From Emiliania huxleyi CCMP1516 (lineage: Eukaryota > Haptophyta > Isochrysidales > Noelaerhabdaceae): a stretch of DNA of 64,000 nt. How positions within the stretch are numbered: position 1 is the stretch's first letter; each line of letters begins with the position of its first letter. The DNA is taken from contig NW_005201192.1 in NCBI RefSeq assembly GCF_000372725.1, forward strand, positions 343,492 to 407,491, read 5' to 3'. The position numbers and the translations under genes are program-made. Below, piece after piece: positions 45,051-55,965 of the stretch. The notes under the pieces were generated by a model. That model was not told the DNA's origin. It was given only the letters and a program-made list of their open reading frames with translations, and made no database searches.

Positions 45051-48000
45051 CATGATGTCCGGCCAAGCAAAAATAAACGCCACCTGCGAGGAAAAGAATT
45101 TTAGCAGCCTCGGACAAAAACACAACCCCGGACCCTTGCTGTGTGCTGCACGCCCTGCGAGCGGGGCGGGGTGCGCACTGTCCCTCTGTGTTCGTGCGTC
45201 GCCCATCTCTCCTGGAGATGTCTGCTCTATTTATTTATTTATAACCCCGGACCCAAGACGCACAAGCTCAGAAAACAAAACCGATCCCGCCATCGCCCCG
45301 GCGGGCGACGGCGCCGAATCCGATCCGGCAGACGTCGGTGCAGCCCTCCTAGACGGCCTTCCTGCGTCTCCAGAGCATGTCGACGCCACGACGGGTGTGC
45401 CCACCTCAGAGGGCGACGTCGACATGGATGAGAGGCCCATCTCCCAGCGCCTCAAGCGCCGCGACGGGAGCAAGCCCCCGCTGTCTTACAGTGGCCACGA
45501 CAGCGACGAGGAATCGTCCGACGAGGACGTCGGAGGAGAGAGCGTGGAGGGAAGCGAGGCGGGGCAGGCGAGGGGGGCGCAAGCCGCCAGCAGCTCCAAC
45601 ACCAACCCGCCTCGCCAAACCTTCTCTTGCTCCATCTGCGCCCAAGAATTCGGGACAGCCAAGTCGCTCTGCACGCACTTCAAGACGCACAACTACACGC
45701 CCGTGGACCTCGCCTCCAGTGGGCTCACCAAGTGCGGGTGCTGCGCTCAGATTTGCTGCCTCATCCCCAACAAACTTCCGGATGGCTCGGGTGGCAACGG
45801 GACGAGCATGTTCTTCAACCACCTCTCGTCCCGCAACGACCCGCTGCACAAAGCCCACAAGGAGAAGATCACGCCGAAGGCCGAGTGCACCGACGCCATC
45901 GCCAAGGCACTGCAGCACGCGGCGCCGGGCACACCGGGCGCCAACCTGACCCACGCTGACAACCGTGGCGTCTCGGCTGCCACTCGCGCCCGGCGGCTCG
46001 CGTGGGCGCCCGCCGTCCCGGGCGCCGCTGCGTCCTCTGCTGCTGCTGTTGCCGCCCTCCGCAACGCCACCGGCGTCTCGCTCGCTTGGAACTCCCCCTC
46101 GGGGGTGGCCGACACGATCAATCTCAACACCACGCCCGCCGCAGACTACGATCTCTCCATCTGCGACAGCGTCTCGATCGAGTGCCTCAAGCGTCTCCAC
46201 CTGCAGAGCCAGGACTTCCCCGACAACAAGGAGTACCGTGCAAAGATCCGCTCAATGCTCGAGTTCGGGATGAAGGCCTTCGGCGGCAACCCCAACGCGC
46301 CCGGCACCGAAGACGGCGCCCGAGGTGCCATCTTCGTCGTCGCGTCGACGATCCTCGTCACCTGCCGGCCGAGCGGCTCGCCGCGCTACACGACCGACCA
46401 GATGGTCGAGCGCGCCGCAACCATCGCCCACTCGCCCGACGGCTTCCTGGCCCTCTGGAAAGAGCTGGCGCTCTCCGCCTCCGTCCCGCCCACCCCACTG
46501 GAGCAGGGCGACGCTGCCGACTCGCCGGGCCCCTCGCAGCCTTCCATGGAACAGATGGTCAAGAGGGCCCACTACTACGCGAACCGGGGCGAGTTCGGCA
46601 AGGTGTGGGCGGCCTTCTCGCCCTCCGCGCCCGCCGACGGCCGCGACCCCAAGGTTGTCGCCAACTACCTCGGCAAGACGCCGCAAGCGCGGGCCCCGCC
46701 TGCCAGTGTCACCGCCGACGAACCGGGCGTTGCGCGCTATGAACTGAAGAGGAAGTTCTTCAACAAGTTCGCAAAGTCTTTGCCTCGCGCCCGCAAGGGC
46801 GGCCCGACCCAAGTCGACTACGAGCTCGTCCGCATCATCACCGAGTCGACCGACGGGGCGGACTGCCTCTTCAACTTCTGCACCTCCGTTGGCTGGGGTG
46901 TCATGCACGAGCGTCTCAAGCGGCTCGAGGACGACCTCAACGCCGTCTGCCTCTGGAAGGACGATGGCGTCAGCTGCAGGCCCCTCGGGCTCTGCAGCAT
47001 CTTCACGCGCTCAGCTGAACGGTGCATCGCGCTCCAGGAGCGCGACTGGGCGGAGCAGTTCTGCACCACGCAGCTGCCCGAGGTTGCCAAGGCCAGGGCG
47101 GAGGCACTCGAGGACGCCACCGTCACCACCGCCACCGCAGAAGCCGCGTACACTTCGAGGTGCATCACGCACGGGCTTGACTCGACCGAGGCGAAGACCG
47201 CTCTCGCCGACCTCGAGGCGGCCGAGGCTGCGGAGGAGCGCGCCCGTGCGCCTGTCAACTTCCCGAAGATCTACGCGTTCTCCAAGAACGGCACTCACCT
47301 GTACGCCCACACCGTCGCGGGGTGGCACGGCACGAAGCCGGAGAACGCGACCATCTCGGGCGACAAGGAGAACTTCTACAACACGATCGCCCAGGCGCTC
47401 ACGGCCGACAACAAGCCTGACCCCAACGGCTGTGGGCGCGTCAAGCTCCTCGACTGGATCCGCAAGCGACGCCCTGACCTCCTACCCGTCGCTCGCCTCA
47501 TCATGGGCACGCCCAGCTTCATCCGCCTTGTCAAGGCCGAGGGCGCCTTGCGGCTGCCTTCCGCCGACGGCGACGACCTGGACTTCTCTGCCGCCGATTG
47601 GGACCCACTCAGCCTCGAGTGCCCCGACCACAACGACCCCAACTACGCCAAGTCCGCCTGCGGGGTCATCCAGGGACGTGCGCTGTCCACCATCCTCAGC
47701 GTCTGCTTCATCCACGACATCTGCCACGACAATACCCCGAAACCAACGCCGTCGAAAAAGCCACTTGAGAGGAGGCCACAAGAAGCGACAACCCGAGCAT
47801 GCGCCTCATCGGTTTTGCGGACGACATCTGCCAGAACGACGAGCCCTTGCGCGCCGTCGCCGCCTACTCCGGACCAAAGGGCCTCCTCGAGGCGCAGAAG
47901 AAGGGAGCGAGCGTCTTCGACGGCGTCAGCAAGTCGCTCATCTACTCGCCCGAGGGCGACCTCTCGTGCGCGCCGGGCTGGCTCCGGGGCTCGCCGGCGC

Positions 48001-49778
48001 ACCGCGACAAGGAGGGCAAACCCACGGGGCGAGTGGACTGCTTCAAGGCCGTCGGCACCTTCTTTGGCGACCCGGAAGCCTGCAAGAAGGAGCTCACCGC
48101 GCACCTCAGGAAGAAGCTCGCGCCGCTCGACGTCATCGACACGATCGTCGACACTGACTGCGTCACGAACACCTCGCAGCTCCGCCTCAACCTCGTCCAA
48201 CGGATTGCCTGCGCAAAGACCAAGTACATTGCCGGCATCACGCCGCCCAATGTCGCGTGCGACGCTCTCGAGTTTGCGCACAACCGCATCCGCAAGTCCT
48301 TTGAGAGCATTGCTCGCGCCGACGCCTCGCCCCAGGCGCTCCGCGACCTCGCGTGGCTCCAGGCGCAGCTGCCGACCGAGATGGGCGGGTGCAACATCGA
48401 CACCGCCTTCACGCGAGCCGACAGCGACTTCTCCATGTCGCTCCTCAAGAACTGGCGCACCCTCGTCGCCCACAACTCCGACTTCGCCCTCGACGAGGGA
48501 GGTGCGTCCAAGTACCCCATCATCGCCGCAGCCATCGCCACCTACGAGTCCGCCCTCTCGGACTGGAAGGAGGTGTGCGAGAAGCGCGCCGCCCGCGACA
48601 AAACCAAGTACCACACCGTCCGCGGCGGCTACCTGACTGAGTTCTACCCCAAGAGCGTCCCGCTCCCCGAGCCCGAGTCCCTTCCAGCTACCGACGCGAT
48701 TCTCAATGGCACTTGCAAATCCACGTACCCGCGGCCGCGGGCGCTCGCTGCCATCAAGAATCACAAGGACTGGTTCGCGCACCAGGAGCTCGTCAAGGCG
48801 CGGGACGCGCACGTCAAGAACAACCCGTCCCTCGGAGACAGCGCCGTCAACAACCGCGAAGCCTCGCGCTTCGTCTCCGCCTCAACGCCTTTCGCCGGCA
48901 AAGCCCTCGATGTCCGTGTCGACGGCACGTACGCCACCGCCCTCTCCTCCGACGCCCTCCAGGACGAGCTCCAGCGGAAGCTCGGCCTTTGGCTCTCCGT
49001 GGCGCTTCCCACCCTTCGGGTCGCGCTCGAGCGGGGTATGCCAGTCGATTTCTTCGGCGACTACCTTTACAACAAGGCCCACCACCGGCGGCCCCACGAC
49101 GGCGTCCTCGCCGCCTGGGCGGACGCGATGCGCGCCCCGGCCAACGCGCCGGTCGTGCACGGTGACAAGGAGAAACCAGAGCTCACCCGGCAGTACAACA
49201 AGGGGTACAAGGTCGACCTCGCGGAACCCCACGCTGGCCCGGGAGGATGCGATGAGGTGAATGAAGTCAAGCTCTGGACGCCCCTCCTCAAGACCTCCTC
49301 GGCGGGCGTTGGCAACGCCTCGAGCGGCGGCACGCCCGCCTCCGTTGGCCACTCCTACGCCTTCGGCAACACCGAAGAGAAGGCCCGCCGCCTAAACATG
49401 GGCTGCAAGGCGCGCGGGCAGCCCGGCCAACCCTTCGACCACAAGAACGGCCACGGCTACGTCAAGGCGCATCGCGGTTTCTACCACGACGCGATCTTTG
49501 TCAAGCGCAACAACTTCAACCTGCTGCTCCACGAGACGTTCGGCGGCGGCTTCTCGCCCACCGCCGTTCTCAAGCTGCGCCGCCGCGCGCGCAAGGTCGC
49601 GCGGCAGCGTCGACCGCACGGCCTACTCGCCCAAGTACTCGCTTTCTTTTATGTCCCACCATGCAGAGCGCATCTCTCTCTCTGTTGTGCGAGGCGTGAA
49701 CCGCGCCATTCGCTCTCACCTGGCAACCCTGTCTGCACGTCTCGCGCGCGCGTGAACAGGGCTCCAGGCCCCAAATGA
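45051..49778 (+). mobile_element. LINE-like retrotransposon: C2H2 finger, reverse transcriptase, probable restriction-like endonuclease
   Basis: A long reading region begins MMSGQAKINATC (45052). It has an acidic N-terminal part, a C2H2 finger (CSIC...HFKTH, about 45628-45690) followed by a Cys-rich patch, then a large region leading to reverse transcriptase motifs: GVIQGRALSTILSV (about 47670-47710), RLIGFADDI (about 47802-47828, the catalytic Asp pair) and LPTEMGGCNI (thumb start, about 48370). The C-terminal region holds CDEVNEVKLWTPLL (about 49247-49288), an ExK pattern like restriction-like endonucleases of R2-type LINEs, then HGYVKAHRGFYHDAIFVKRN. The frame changes once within the reverse transcriptase region, so the copy is probably inactive unless frameshifting is used. 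No integrase, protease or long terminal repeats are seen, and no apurinic-type endonuclease, hence the LINE (RLE clade) call. The 3' end is not fixed; repeats continue to about 50480. Confidence 0.75.
49655..49740 (+). repeat. Dispersed repeat overlapping the LINE 3' end
   Basis: GTGAACCGCGCCATTCGCTC-type sequence, preceded by a CATGCAGAGCGCATCTC segment, resembles 60817-60885 (ACGCGGAACGCATCTC then GTGAACCGCGCCATCC). It is shared between the LINE tail and the region near 60.8 kb. Confidence 0.6.
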
Positions 49779-49914
49779 CGTGTGAGTGTTAGAGTTGTTT
49801 GGTATTGCTAAAAATCTCTCTCTCAAGCTCAGACAGTCGAGAAAGGGATAGACCGCAACGACAGTCAGAACAACCTTCGCTCGAAGAGAATTTTACAACG
49901 AAGCTCCCTCGCAC

Positions 49915-50480
49915 AACACTGGGCACGAAGCGCACCACACCCCTCTCCTTAAAATCCCTGTGTGGTGGCGGCGTGCCGTCCTCCCATCCCTCCCTTGGGT
50001 TGTCCGTTTTCTTTCTTTCTTTACTGGGCACGGGACTGGCAAAAAGAATTTGCCTTGACCTTAAAGGCAATGGGCTCTCGCCCGAGGGTGGGTGACGGCT
50101 AGCACCACACTCCTCTCTCCTTAAAATTCCTGTGTGGTGGCGGCGTGCCGTGGTCCCAGTCCCATCCCTCCCTTGGCGCTTGGCTTGGCTGATTTCTTTC
50201 TTTCTTTCTTGCGCGGAAAAGAATTCAGGAAAGCCTTGCTTCACCACACACGTGACTGGAAATGATTTTTACCGCCTACCTCGCACGACACTGGGCACGG
50301 GACTGGCGCGCCGACTGATCTAACACAGGTACACCAGTCCCGTGCCCAGTGTCGTGCGAGGAAAAGAATTTGGTGTGTATAACACTGGCACGGAACTGGC
50401 GGGCACTGGCAGCGCGAGGAAAAGAATTTTACCGCCAACTCCCTCTCACGACACTAGGCACGGGACTGGCTAAATAAATA
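49915..50480. repeat. Repeat cluster after the LINE: two units of about 175 bp plus ACACTGGGCACGGGACTGGC sites
   Basis: Two tandem units share CTCCTTAAAAT(C/T)CCTGTGTG, GGTGGCGGCGTGCCGT, CATCCCTCCCTTGG and TTTCTTTCTTTCTT (about 49930-50040 and 50105-50215). The 20-mer ACACTGGGCACGGGACTGGC and near variants occur at about 49915, 50020, 50287, 50330 (inverted) and 50448. The motif GAGGAAAAGAATTT also recurs here. Confidence 0.8.
50279..50361. repeat. Perfect 28-bp inverted repeat with 27-base loop
   Basis: Arms 50279-50306 and 50334-50361 are exact reverse complements (CCTCGCACGACACTGGGCAC onward), separated by 27 bases. Confidence 0.95.
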
Positions 50481-51188
50481 AAACGGACACCTCTACTAGG
50501 TCTAGGAGATGGGTAAAAAGGAACAGGTCCCCGCCCGTGCGATCTTTGTGCAGGGTTCTTTGTGGGTGTGGTCGGCGACTAGCCGGGGTCGTCCTCACGA
50601 TGGGGGACTAGCCCTAGCCGTCTTCCACATGGTCCCCTCGGGTCCCTGCTGCTCCTAATCTCTTCGTACATCCTCCTGCTGATCTCCGCAAAGTCCTGCT
50701 CCTTCCCTCGTCTCGCCCTGCGCGTCTGCCCCAACTCTCCCCCGTCGTCTGCCCTGCGTCGTCTGGCGACGGGTCCTCCATAGTCGGTTGAGGTCGCCGC
50801 CCTCCTCGTGCCTCTCCCCAACGTTCCCTCGGCGGCCGATGCCGTCTGCTCCGACTCCCCCGTCCCCGGGTCTGCCCTGCTCTCGTCTGCGCTAGTCTCT
50901 GCTTCGTCACCCCTGGCCTCTCTCCTCTTCTTTCTCCCTTTCTTGTAAGTTGTATGCTTTGCACATCGCGTCGATCCCTTTCGCGTGAGCACCGCGCACT
51001 GGCTGTGTGCGAGGAAAAGAAATTTTTCCAGGTTTCGCTTGGCAAGTAGGTCGACAAGTAGGGGCTTGGGTTTCGCCTTTCCTTGTGAGAGTTGTTTTCA
51101 GTTAAATTCTTTCACAACATCGCGTGGGGGACGGGTGACCCTGCTCAGCCCCTCTCCATGTCGAGTTGTGTCCCCCGTTCCCTCTCTG
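50481..51188. other. Weakly coding stretch, no firm gene
   Basis: Two overlapping minus-strand frames (50579-50992 and 50614-51057) are rich in Arg, Glu and Gly without a domain; they look like GC-rich chance frames or a decayed element tail. The GAGGAAAAGAAATT motif occurs near 51010. Confidence 0.35.
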
Positions 51189-52559
51189 TCACACTGACCA
51201 AACTTTGATCGCGACGGCAGTGCACTCACCCGCTACCCCCTCCTTTTCTGGCTCTTTTGGCGCCTCGGGGGCGGTTGCGCGAGGCGGAGAGTGGCTCCCA
51301 CTGCCGCTTCGAATCCAAAGGCGGCTGGCCATGGCCGCGGACACAAAGACGACGGCGAGCAGCTGGAGCGCGGTCAGGACGAGGAGGGCCGCCTCCTCCC
51401 CGCCGCGGCTGGCGAGGGAGACTAGGTAGACGGCGGGGCCAATGGCGCCTGCGAGGCCAAAGCAGGGCGCCACCAGGCCGATCGCGATCATGTCATTAGG
51501 CCAGATCCAGCCGACCACCAGCGGGTAGAGCGTCTTGAGAAATCCAAAGCACATCGTGATGCACACCTGGAGGCCGCTAAAGGCCTCAAGCGAGGCCTCC
51601 GGCACGCCCACGGAGGCCATGCTGGCAAGCAGGCCGACCAACACCTGCTGAATTCCGAGTGTGGCCGAGTACATGGCTGTCGCGGGCACACAGTCGGTCA
51701 ACCAGCCGGCCGCAAGCCGAGACCCCGCGTAGAGCAGCAGGCTTAGAGTAGTCACCTTGGTTCCCGTCTCCAGGTCGGTGTCGAACCGCGCGCTCAGCAG
51801 GGACGAGACGAGCAGCTTGAAGCCCCAGCCTGGCAGCAGCGCAAGCAGGAGGCCAAGCGCAAAGAGCCAGAAGCGTCCGGAGCGCAGCAGCGTGCGAGGC
51901 GCTTCCCCACCTGCAGGCCGGGCTGGCCCCACCGTCCGTGCCTGGCGTGGCGGCGGCGGCATCAGAACCGCGCTTGGCACGGTGACCAGTCCGATACCAA
52001 CGCTCAGGATGACCAAGGTCTCTCCGATCCCAAAGGAGCGAAGCAGCAGCTCTGCGGCTGCAGCAAACACGGCGGCGGCGACGCCCATCGCAGCCCCGAG
52101 GAGACCAAAGCCGAGCCCCGGCCTGCCGAGTTTCGCAAACCACGCGCGCGTCACGGCGAGCAGTGCGATGTAGGACGCGCCGAGCGAGACGCCTTGCCCA
52201 AGACCAAAGGACAGGAGCGAGAGCCAGTACTGCTCGAGAAGGACGCCGAGTCCGGCCCCGCCCAGGCCAACTACTCCAGCCATTGAGGCGTAGAGGCAGG
52301 CACGAGGTGCGGAGAGAGTGCCGGCGCCAATCGCTCGCGCGGTGAGGAAGTTGACAGGGCAAAGCACAAGGGATGCGAGCATCGAGAGAGACGCACCGTA
52401 AGCCATACGCTCTGCCCCACTGGCAGTTTCGCCGCCAAACCTTTCGCCCAGTCCGGGCACGAGAACGTTGAAGCCGACGAGGCCAGATGTGCAGAAGATG
52501 GCGCCGCAAGCGGTAAGCAGTGCGCGAGCAGCGAGCGTCGGCGGAAGGGGCAAGGACAT
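51189..52559 (-). CDS. Major facilitator superfamily transporter
   Basis: A single exon of 456 residues encodes about 12 hydrophobic helices in two halves split by a cytosolic loop (PPPPRQARTVGPARPAGGEA). Helix 1 begins ARALLTACGAIFCTSGLVGF with a short hydrophilic N-terminus. An RxGxR-like loop between helices 2 and 3 is weak. Helix 4-5 has YWLSLLSFGLGQGVSLGASY, typical of the monocarboxylate/oxalate-formate (OFA/MCT) branch, which carries GxGxGxxxGP-like strings there; helix 7-8 carries GTKVTTLSLLLYAGSRLAAG, matching the conserved R-AG-x-L/W-x-D segment. Likely a plasma- or organelle-membrane carrier of small organic acids or similar. Substrate unknown. No intron, unlike most neighbours. 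A hairpin lies 105 bases upstream of the start. Confidence 0.85.
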   Translation of the reverse strand: MSLPLPPTLAARALLTACGAIFCTSGLVGFNVLVPGLGERFGGETASGAERMAYGASLSMLASLVLCPVNFLTARAIGAGTLSAPRACLYASMAGVVGLGGAGLGVLLEQYWLSLLSFGLGQGVSLGASYIALLAVTRAWFAKLGRPGLGFGLLGAAMGVAAAVFAAAAELLLRSFGIGETLVILSVGIGLVTVPSAVLMPPPPRQARTVGPARPAGGEAPRTLLRSGRFWLFALGLLLALLPGWGFKLLVSSLLSARFDTDLETGTKVTTLSLLLYAGSRLAAGWLTDCVPATAMYSATLGIQQVLVGLLASMASVGVPEASLEAFSGLQVCITMCFGFLKTLYPLVVGWIWPNDMIAIGLVAPCFGLAGAIGPAVYLVSLASRGGEEAALLVLTALQLLAVVFVSAAMASRLWIRSGSGSHSPPRATAPEAPKEPEKEGVAGECTAVAIKVWSV

Positions 52560-52663
52560 GGCAGCAAGGGATTGTGACCCGGTACGGTCGGCCTAAAGTG
52601 TGTGGGCAGGTTAGTCAGATCACGATCCCGGCGTGAACACGACTAACTGACGGATCCGCTCCT

Positions 52664-52702
52664 GACAGTCGCACGCACCGCACTGCGGCGCGTGCGACTG
52701 TC
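52664..52702. promoter_or_regulatory. 13-bp perfect hairpin upstream of the MFS gene
   Basis: GACAGTCGCACGC (52664-52676) and GCGTGCGACTGTC (52690-52702) are exact reverse complements. The 13-base loop holds a second small stem (CCGCA/TGCGG). Possible regulator site; function is inference. Confidence 0.6.
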
Positions 52703-54082
52703 TTTGTTTGAAGTAAACAGTCGAATCAGAGCGTCGTCGGCGTTGATCTGTCTGAGTTTCCTCCCACGGACCGCCCGTCCGGCACCGCTCCGGGAAGCAA
52801 GAACGCTGCCGGCGAAACACCATCAAGCTGCTGTGAAATGGTGCCACAACTACCATCCCTTCTTGCCGGCATAGCAAAACCAAGCGGCCGAGTGTACTAG
52901 CTCGCAACTCCCCGATTTTTATAAATAATCCTATACTTTTCTACTACACAGTCTCGGCATCGCCTCCCCTGGCTTAGCTAGAGTGAGAGATATTGCGCAC
53001 ATGGTCTATCTCTACAATATACTCACTAACACTTCACCTCCCAGAGCTCGTTCTGGTCCGCCACGGCCATCCTCGGCCTCCGGAGGGCCCCCGGCCGCGG
53101 CGCGGTGCGGCGGCGTCACAAATCCAAACGCAGAGCACCGGGACGCGGTCGGGCGATCTAGGCCCACGTAGGCGTATGCATTGCCCATCCAGGGCTATCA
53201 CCTGGACCTATCAACAGGCGCGCCTGCGGCGCCGTGCTCAGGAGCTGCTGTTCACACCTGCACAGACTTTGGTACGGTCTCATGCTCCTGCTGAGCCACG
53301 TTAGTGAGCACATTGCGGACACAACTGCGCCGGTTCGCAGCCGCTGCATCCTGGAGCACCGGACTCTGGAGCCACACCCGTATAAACCTCGGTTCGACCT
53401 CACGGTGCGAACATGTAGCATGCAGAAGCATGCACGATCCTATAGGTTGTCCCGCATTGTCGTCGCACCATCCCATCTCCGTGTACATCGTCGTCCACAA
53501 TTGAACCGCGTTGCGAAGGCGCTGACAAGTCACCTCCTGCCTATGAGACATCGGCCTCGGCCCGAGAATCACCGTCACGACTCTCCGACGTCTCGTCATT
53601 CTCCGACGCCTCGTCGTGGACGACGCAGCCAAGCCTCCACCGACTACACCCACAGCTCCATCCTCGTCACCTCGCTCGCTACGCTCTCTCTCCACCAACG
53701 GCCTCAATGTACTGCTCAGATTCGAGTGCGACTGGTCACGCTCGACCGCCTCGCTAGTCGCCGGCAGGACGACGACCGAATGCGGCGCCTCGCCAGCATC
53801 GTCGCTCCTGACGGCGCCATCCGTGTCTCCCGGCGGATGCATCGCGTTTCGAGCCACAACGGACTGCGCGCTCCGCTTTTCGAACCACCAAAACTCGCCG
53901 ACCCAGGTCCAGGTTGGCCCCGGCTGCGTCCCCGCGCGGCCTGCCCGGTGGCGTGGTGCCCGCCCTCCACCCACCTCCCCCCGCGCGGGGCCGCTCCGGG
54001 GCGACCCGGGCGCCCTCCGACCACACTGCCACACTACTATCCTTTAACAGTTGTCACAGCTTCAATGGGCTCGCCCATACCG
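52703..54082. other. No firm gene; one weak minus-strand frame
   Basis: A frame at 53252-54034 (-) has mixed composition (VTVILGPRPMSHRQEVTCQR, WLQSPVLQDAAAANRRSCVR), and the opposite strand is open over the same stretch. Neither has a recognisable domain. I regard it as possible element remnant. Confidence 0.3.
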
Positions 54083-54622
54083 CGGAGCAGGCGGACATCG
54101 CTTCCAGGGAGGGGGGCGCACTTCTACTCACGCCCCACCCCCCCCCTAGCATGTGGTGAAGCCTCTGGGGGGGTCGGGACCCCCCCCCTAGCATGTGGTG
54201 AAGCCTCTGGGGGGGTCGGACCCCCCCCCTAGCATGTGGTGGGCACCCCCCAGCAGTTCGTGGGCTAGGAAAATAGCCGCCAGAGAGCCGATTTTGCCCC
54301 GAAAGTTGTGAAATCGTGGCTGAAAGTCCAATATCTTGGAGAATCTGACCAAGTCTCAAGGCTCATGTAGCTCCAAAGGATGATTTTTCCGAAAATGCTG
54401 CGAAATGAGGCGTAAAATCAAGGGCCCGGAGGGCCTGACCACGAGTCTCTGGGTGGGGCTGGGGGGGGGCACGACCCCCTAGCATGTGGTGAAGGTGCTG
54501 GGGGGGTCGGGACCCCCCCCCTAGCATGTGGTGAAGCCTCTGGGGGGGTCGTACCCCCCCCCTAGCATGTGGTGTGAGTAGAAGTGCGCCCCCCCCCCTG
54601 GAAGCGATGTCCGCCTGCTCCG
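54083..54622. mobile_element. 540-bp inverted-repeat element
   Basis: Ends 54083-54131 and 54574-54622 match as inverted repeats at 48 of 49 positions (CGGAGCAGGCGGACATCGCT onward). Inside, next to each end, lie C-rich direct repeats of about 41 bases containing CCTAGCATGTGGTGAAG (54145-54240 and 54475-54570). The unique centre contains no gene. Non-autonomous DNA-type element; no target duplication found. Confidence 0.75.
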
Positions 54623-54960
54623 GAGTGGTTCGACTCCACGCAAACCCGGAGTGGTGAAGGGCTGGCCGTGCGGTGGTCTCAGGCCCAGTGAGGTAGTGCA
54701 TCCGACGGCCCGGATCCTGCTGAACAAGCTCCTCTTGTAGCTCGATCGGTCACACCGCCATCGCCGTCGGGGAGAGGGGGGACGACACTGCTTTGGCAGC
54801 GTGCACCTCGATCCTGCACCGTGTTTGTTATGACCCCCCCCAATGAACACACCAGTGAGGGAGGGCGAGACGATCGAGGGGTCCCGTACCATGCGGAATC
54901 GACCCTATCAAGTGCTCAAGTGCTCAAGTAGTCACAGCCGCATTCGAATATCTTGCGAAC
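54623..54960. other. Intergenic, no gene seen
   Basis: Short region before the DUF4336-like gene. AAGTGCTCAAGTGCTCAAG (about 54912-54930) is a small tandem repeat close to the start codon. Confidence 0.5.
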
Positions 54961-55965
54961 GTGCGTCCCTTCGCCCGTCGGGGTCGCGCAGCCGCCGCTG
55001 CCCAGTCCTACTGTAACAGCATGTACCGGCACGATGTTTGCTTCGCCGACGGCGTGATCCATCAGTTCTGGTGGCAAGTGCCGGTCACAAAGGCGACCTG
55101 CACTTCATTCATCGGGATGGTCTGCACGCCGGGCGTCGACGCAGAGGCTGAGGCAAAAGCCAAAGAGTTCATGGCCAAGGAGGAGCACGAGCCGCTCGGA
55201 ATGGGCTGGCGCTCTTCCGCGATCGCTGTCAAGCTCGCCACCGGCGGCCTCTTCCTTTTTGACTGCTGGCTGACCGACGATGAGCATGGAGCGGCCTTGC
55301 AAAAGGACCTGGCAGAGCTTGGCGAGGTGAAGCTGGTTTACGTAGCGGCGGCGCACATGGACGGCGTAGTTGCATTCCAACAGCAGTATCCCAACGCGAT
55401 CTATGTGGTAGATCCAGCATTTGCCGCCACGAAGAGCGACGAGAGGCACCCATCGTTGCGAGTGGACGCTGTGCTGGGCAACTCGAGAGAGGGCCTTCCG
55501 GAGGCGGCGGCGGCGATTTTAGAAGACTTCGACTGGCACTGCGGCACATACTGGACATCATTTCTTCACAAGCCCACACGGACTTTCATCGGCGGCGACG
55601 CCGTCTACAAGAGCAGCGACAAATGCGTCGGACCCGGAAGTGCGAAGCAACCGGCGCTCACCCCTCCGTGGATGGCAACACTGTACCAGCAGTCTCTGAT
55701 GGATCCGTGCAAGGCGTCGTGCGGCTTCTTGCCGACGTATAGCCTGGGGCTTCCCAAGGAGGGAGTCGTGCTCGACCTCGCCAAGTGGAGGAGCTGGAGC
55801 TTTGACCGCATGGTCTGCTCTCACATCACCCCCGTCTCCACACGGCCCGGGGAGCTGCAGGCTGGGGAGCTCGAGGGGGAGGCGCTGGGCCCGCTCGAGA
55901 TCCTCGAAGCGAGCTGGGGGTGGGCGGAGAAGGACGGCACCGGTCCCGCAGCAGCAGCAGCTTAG
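54961..55965 (+). CDS. DUF4336-like metallo-beta-lactamase-fold protein
   Basis: A single exon of 334 codons. The proposed start at 54961 is a non-ATG codon (GTG); the first in-frame ATG is at 55021 (MYRHDVCFADGVIHQFWWQV), which is the safer start. Segments match the DUF4336 pattern: SSAIAVKLATGGLFLFDC, LAELGEVKLVYVAAAHMDGV, FQQQYPNAIYVVDPAFAA, TSFLHKPTRTFIGGDAVY (the FFHxxSRTLxxxD motif), and a later MVCSHITPV. DUF4336 proteins have a beta-lactamase-like fold with an incomplete HxHxDH site; here AAHMDGV replaces it, so a usual two-zinc centre is unlikely. Function unknown. The C-terminus ends in an Ala run encoded by GCA repeats. Confidence 0.75.
   Translation: MRPFARRGRAAAAAQSYCNSMYRHDVCFADGVIHQFWWQVPVTKATCTSFIGMVCTPGVDAEAEAKAKEFMAKEEHEPLGMGWRSSAIAVKLATGGLFLFDCWLTDDEHGAALQKDLAELGEVKLVYVAAAHMDGVVAFQQQYPNAIYVVDPAFAATKSDERHPSLRVDAVLGNSREGLPEAAAAILEDFDWHCGTYWTSFLHKPTRTFIGGDAVYKSSDKCVGPGSAKQPALTPPWMATLYQQSLMDPCKASCGFLPTYSLGLPKEGVVLDLAKWRSWSFDRMVCSHITPVSTRPGELQAGELEGEALGPLEILEASWGWAEKDGTGPAAAAA

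Noticed and set aside
45051-49778. LTR retrotransposon or virus-like origin for the 45-kb element
   Set aside because: No long terminal repeats, protease, integrase or capsid-like region seen; terminal nuclease-like domain and reverse transcriptase motifs fit a LINE better.
53234-54232. 332-codon plus-strand frame and its minus-strand partner at 53252-54034
   Set aside because: No domain in either; both strands open over the same region, so neither is called as a firm gene.
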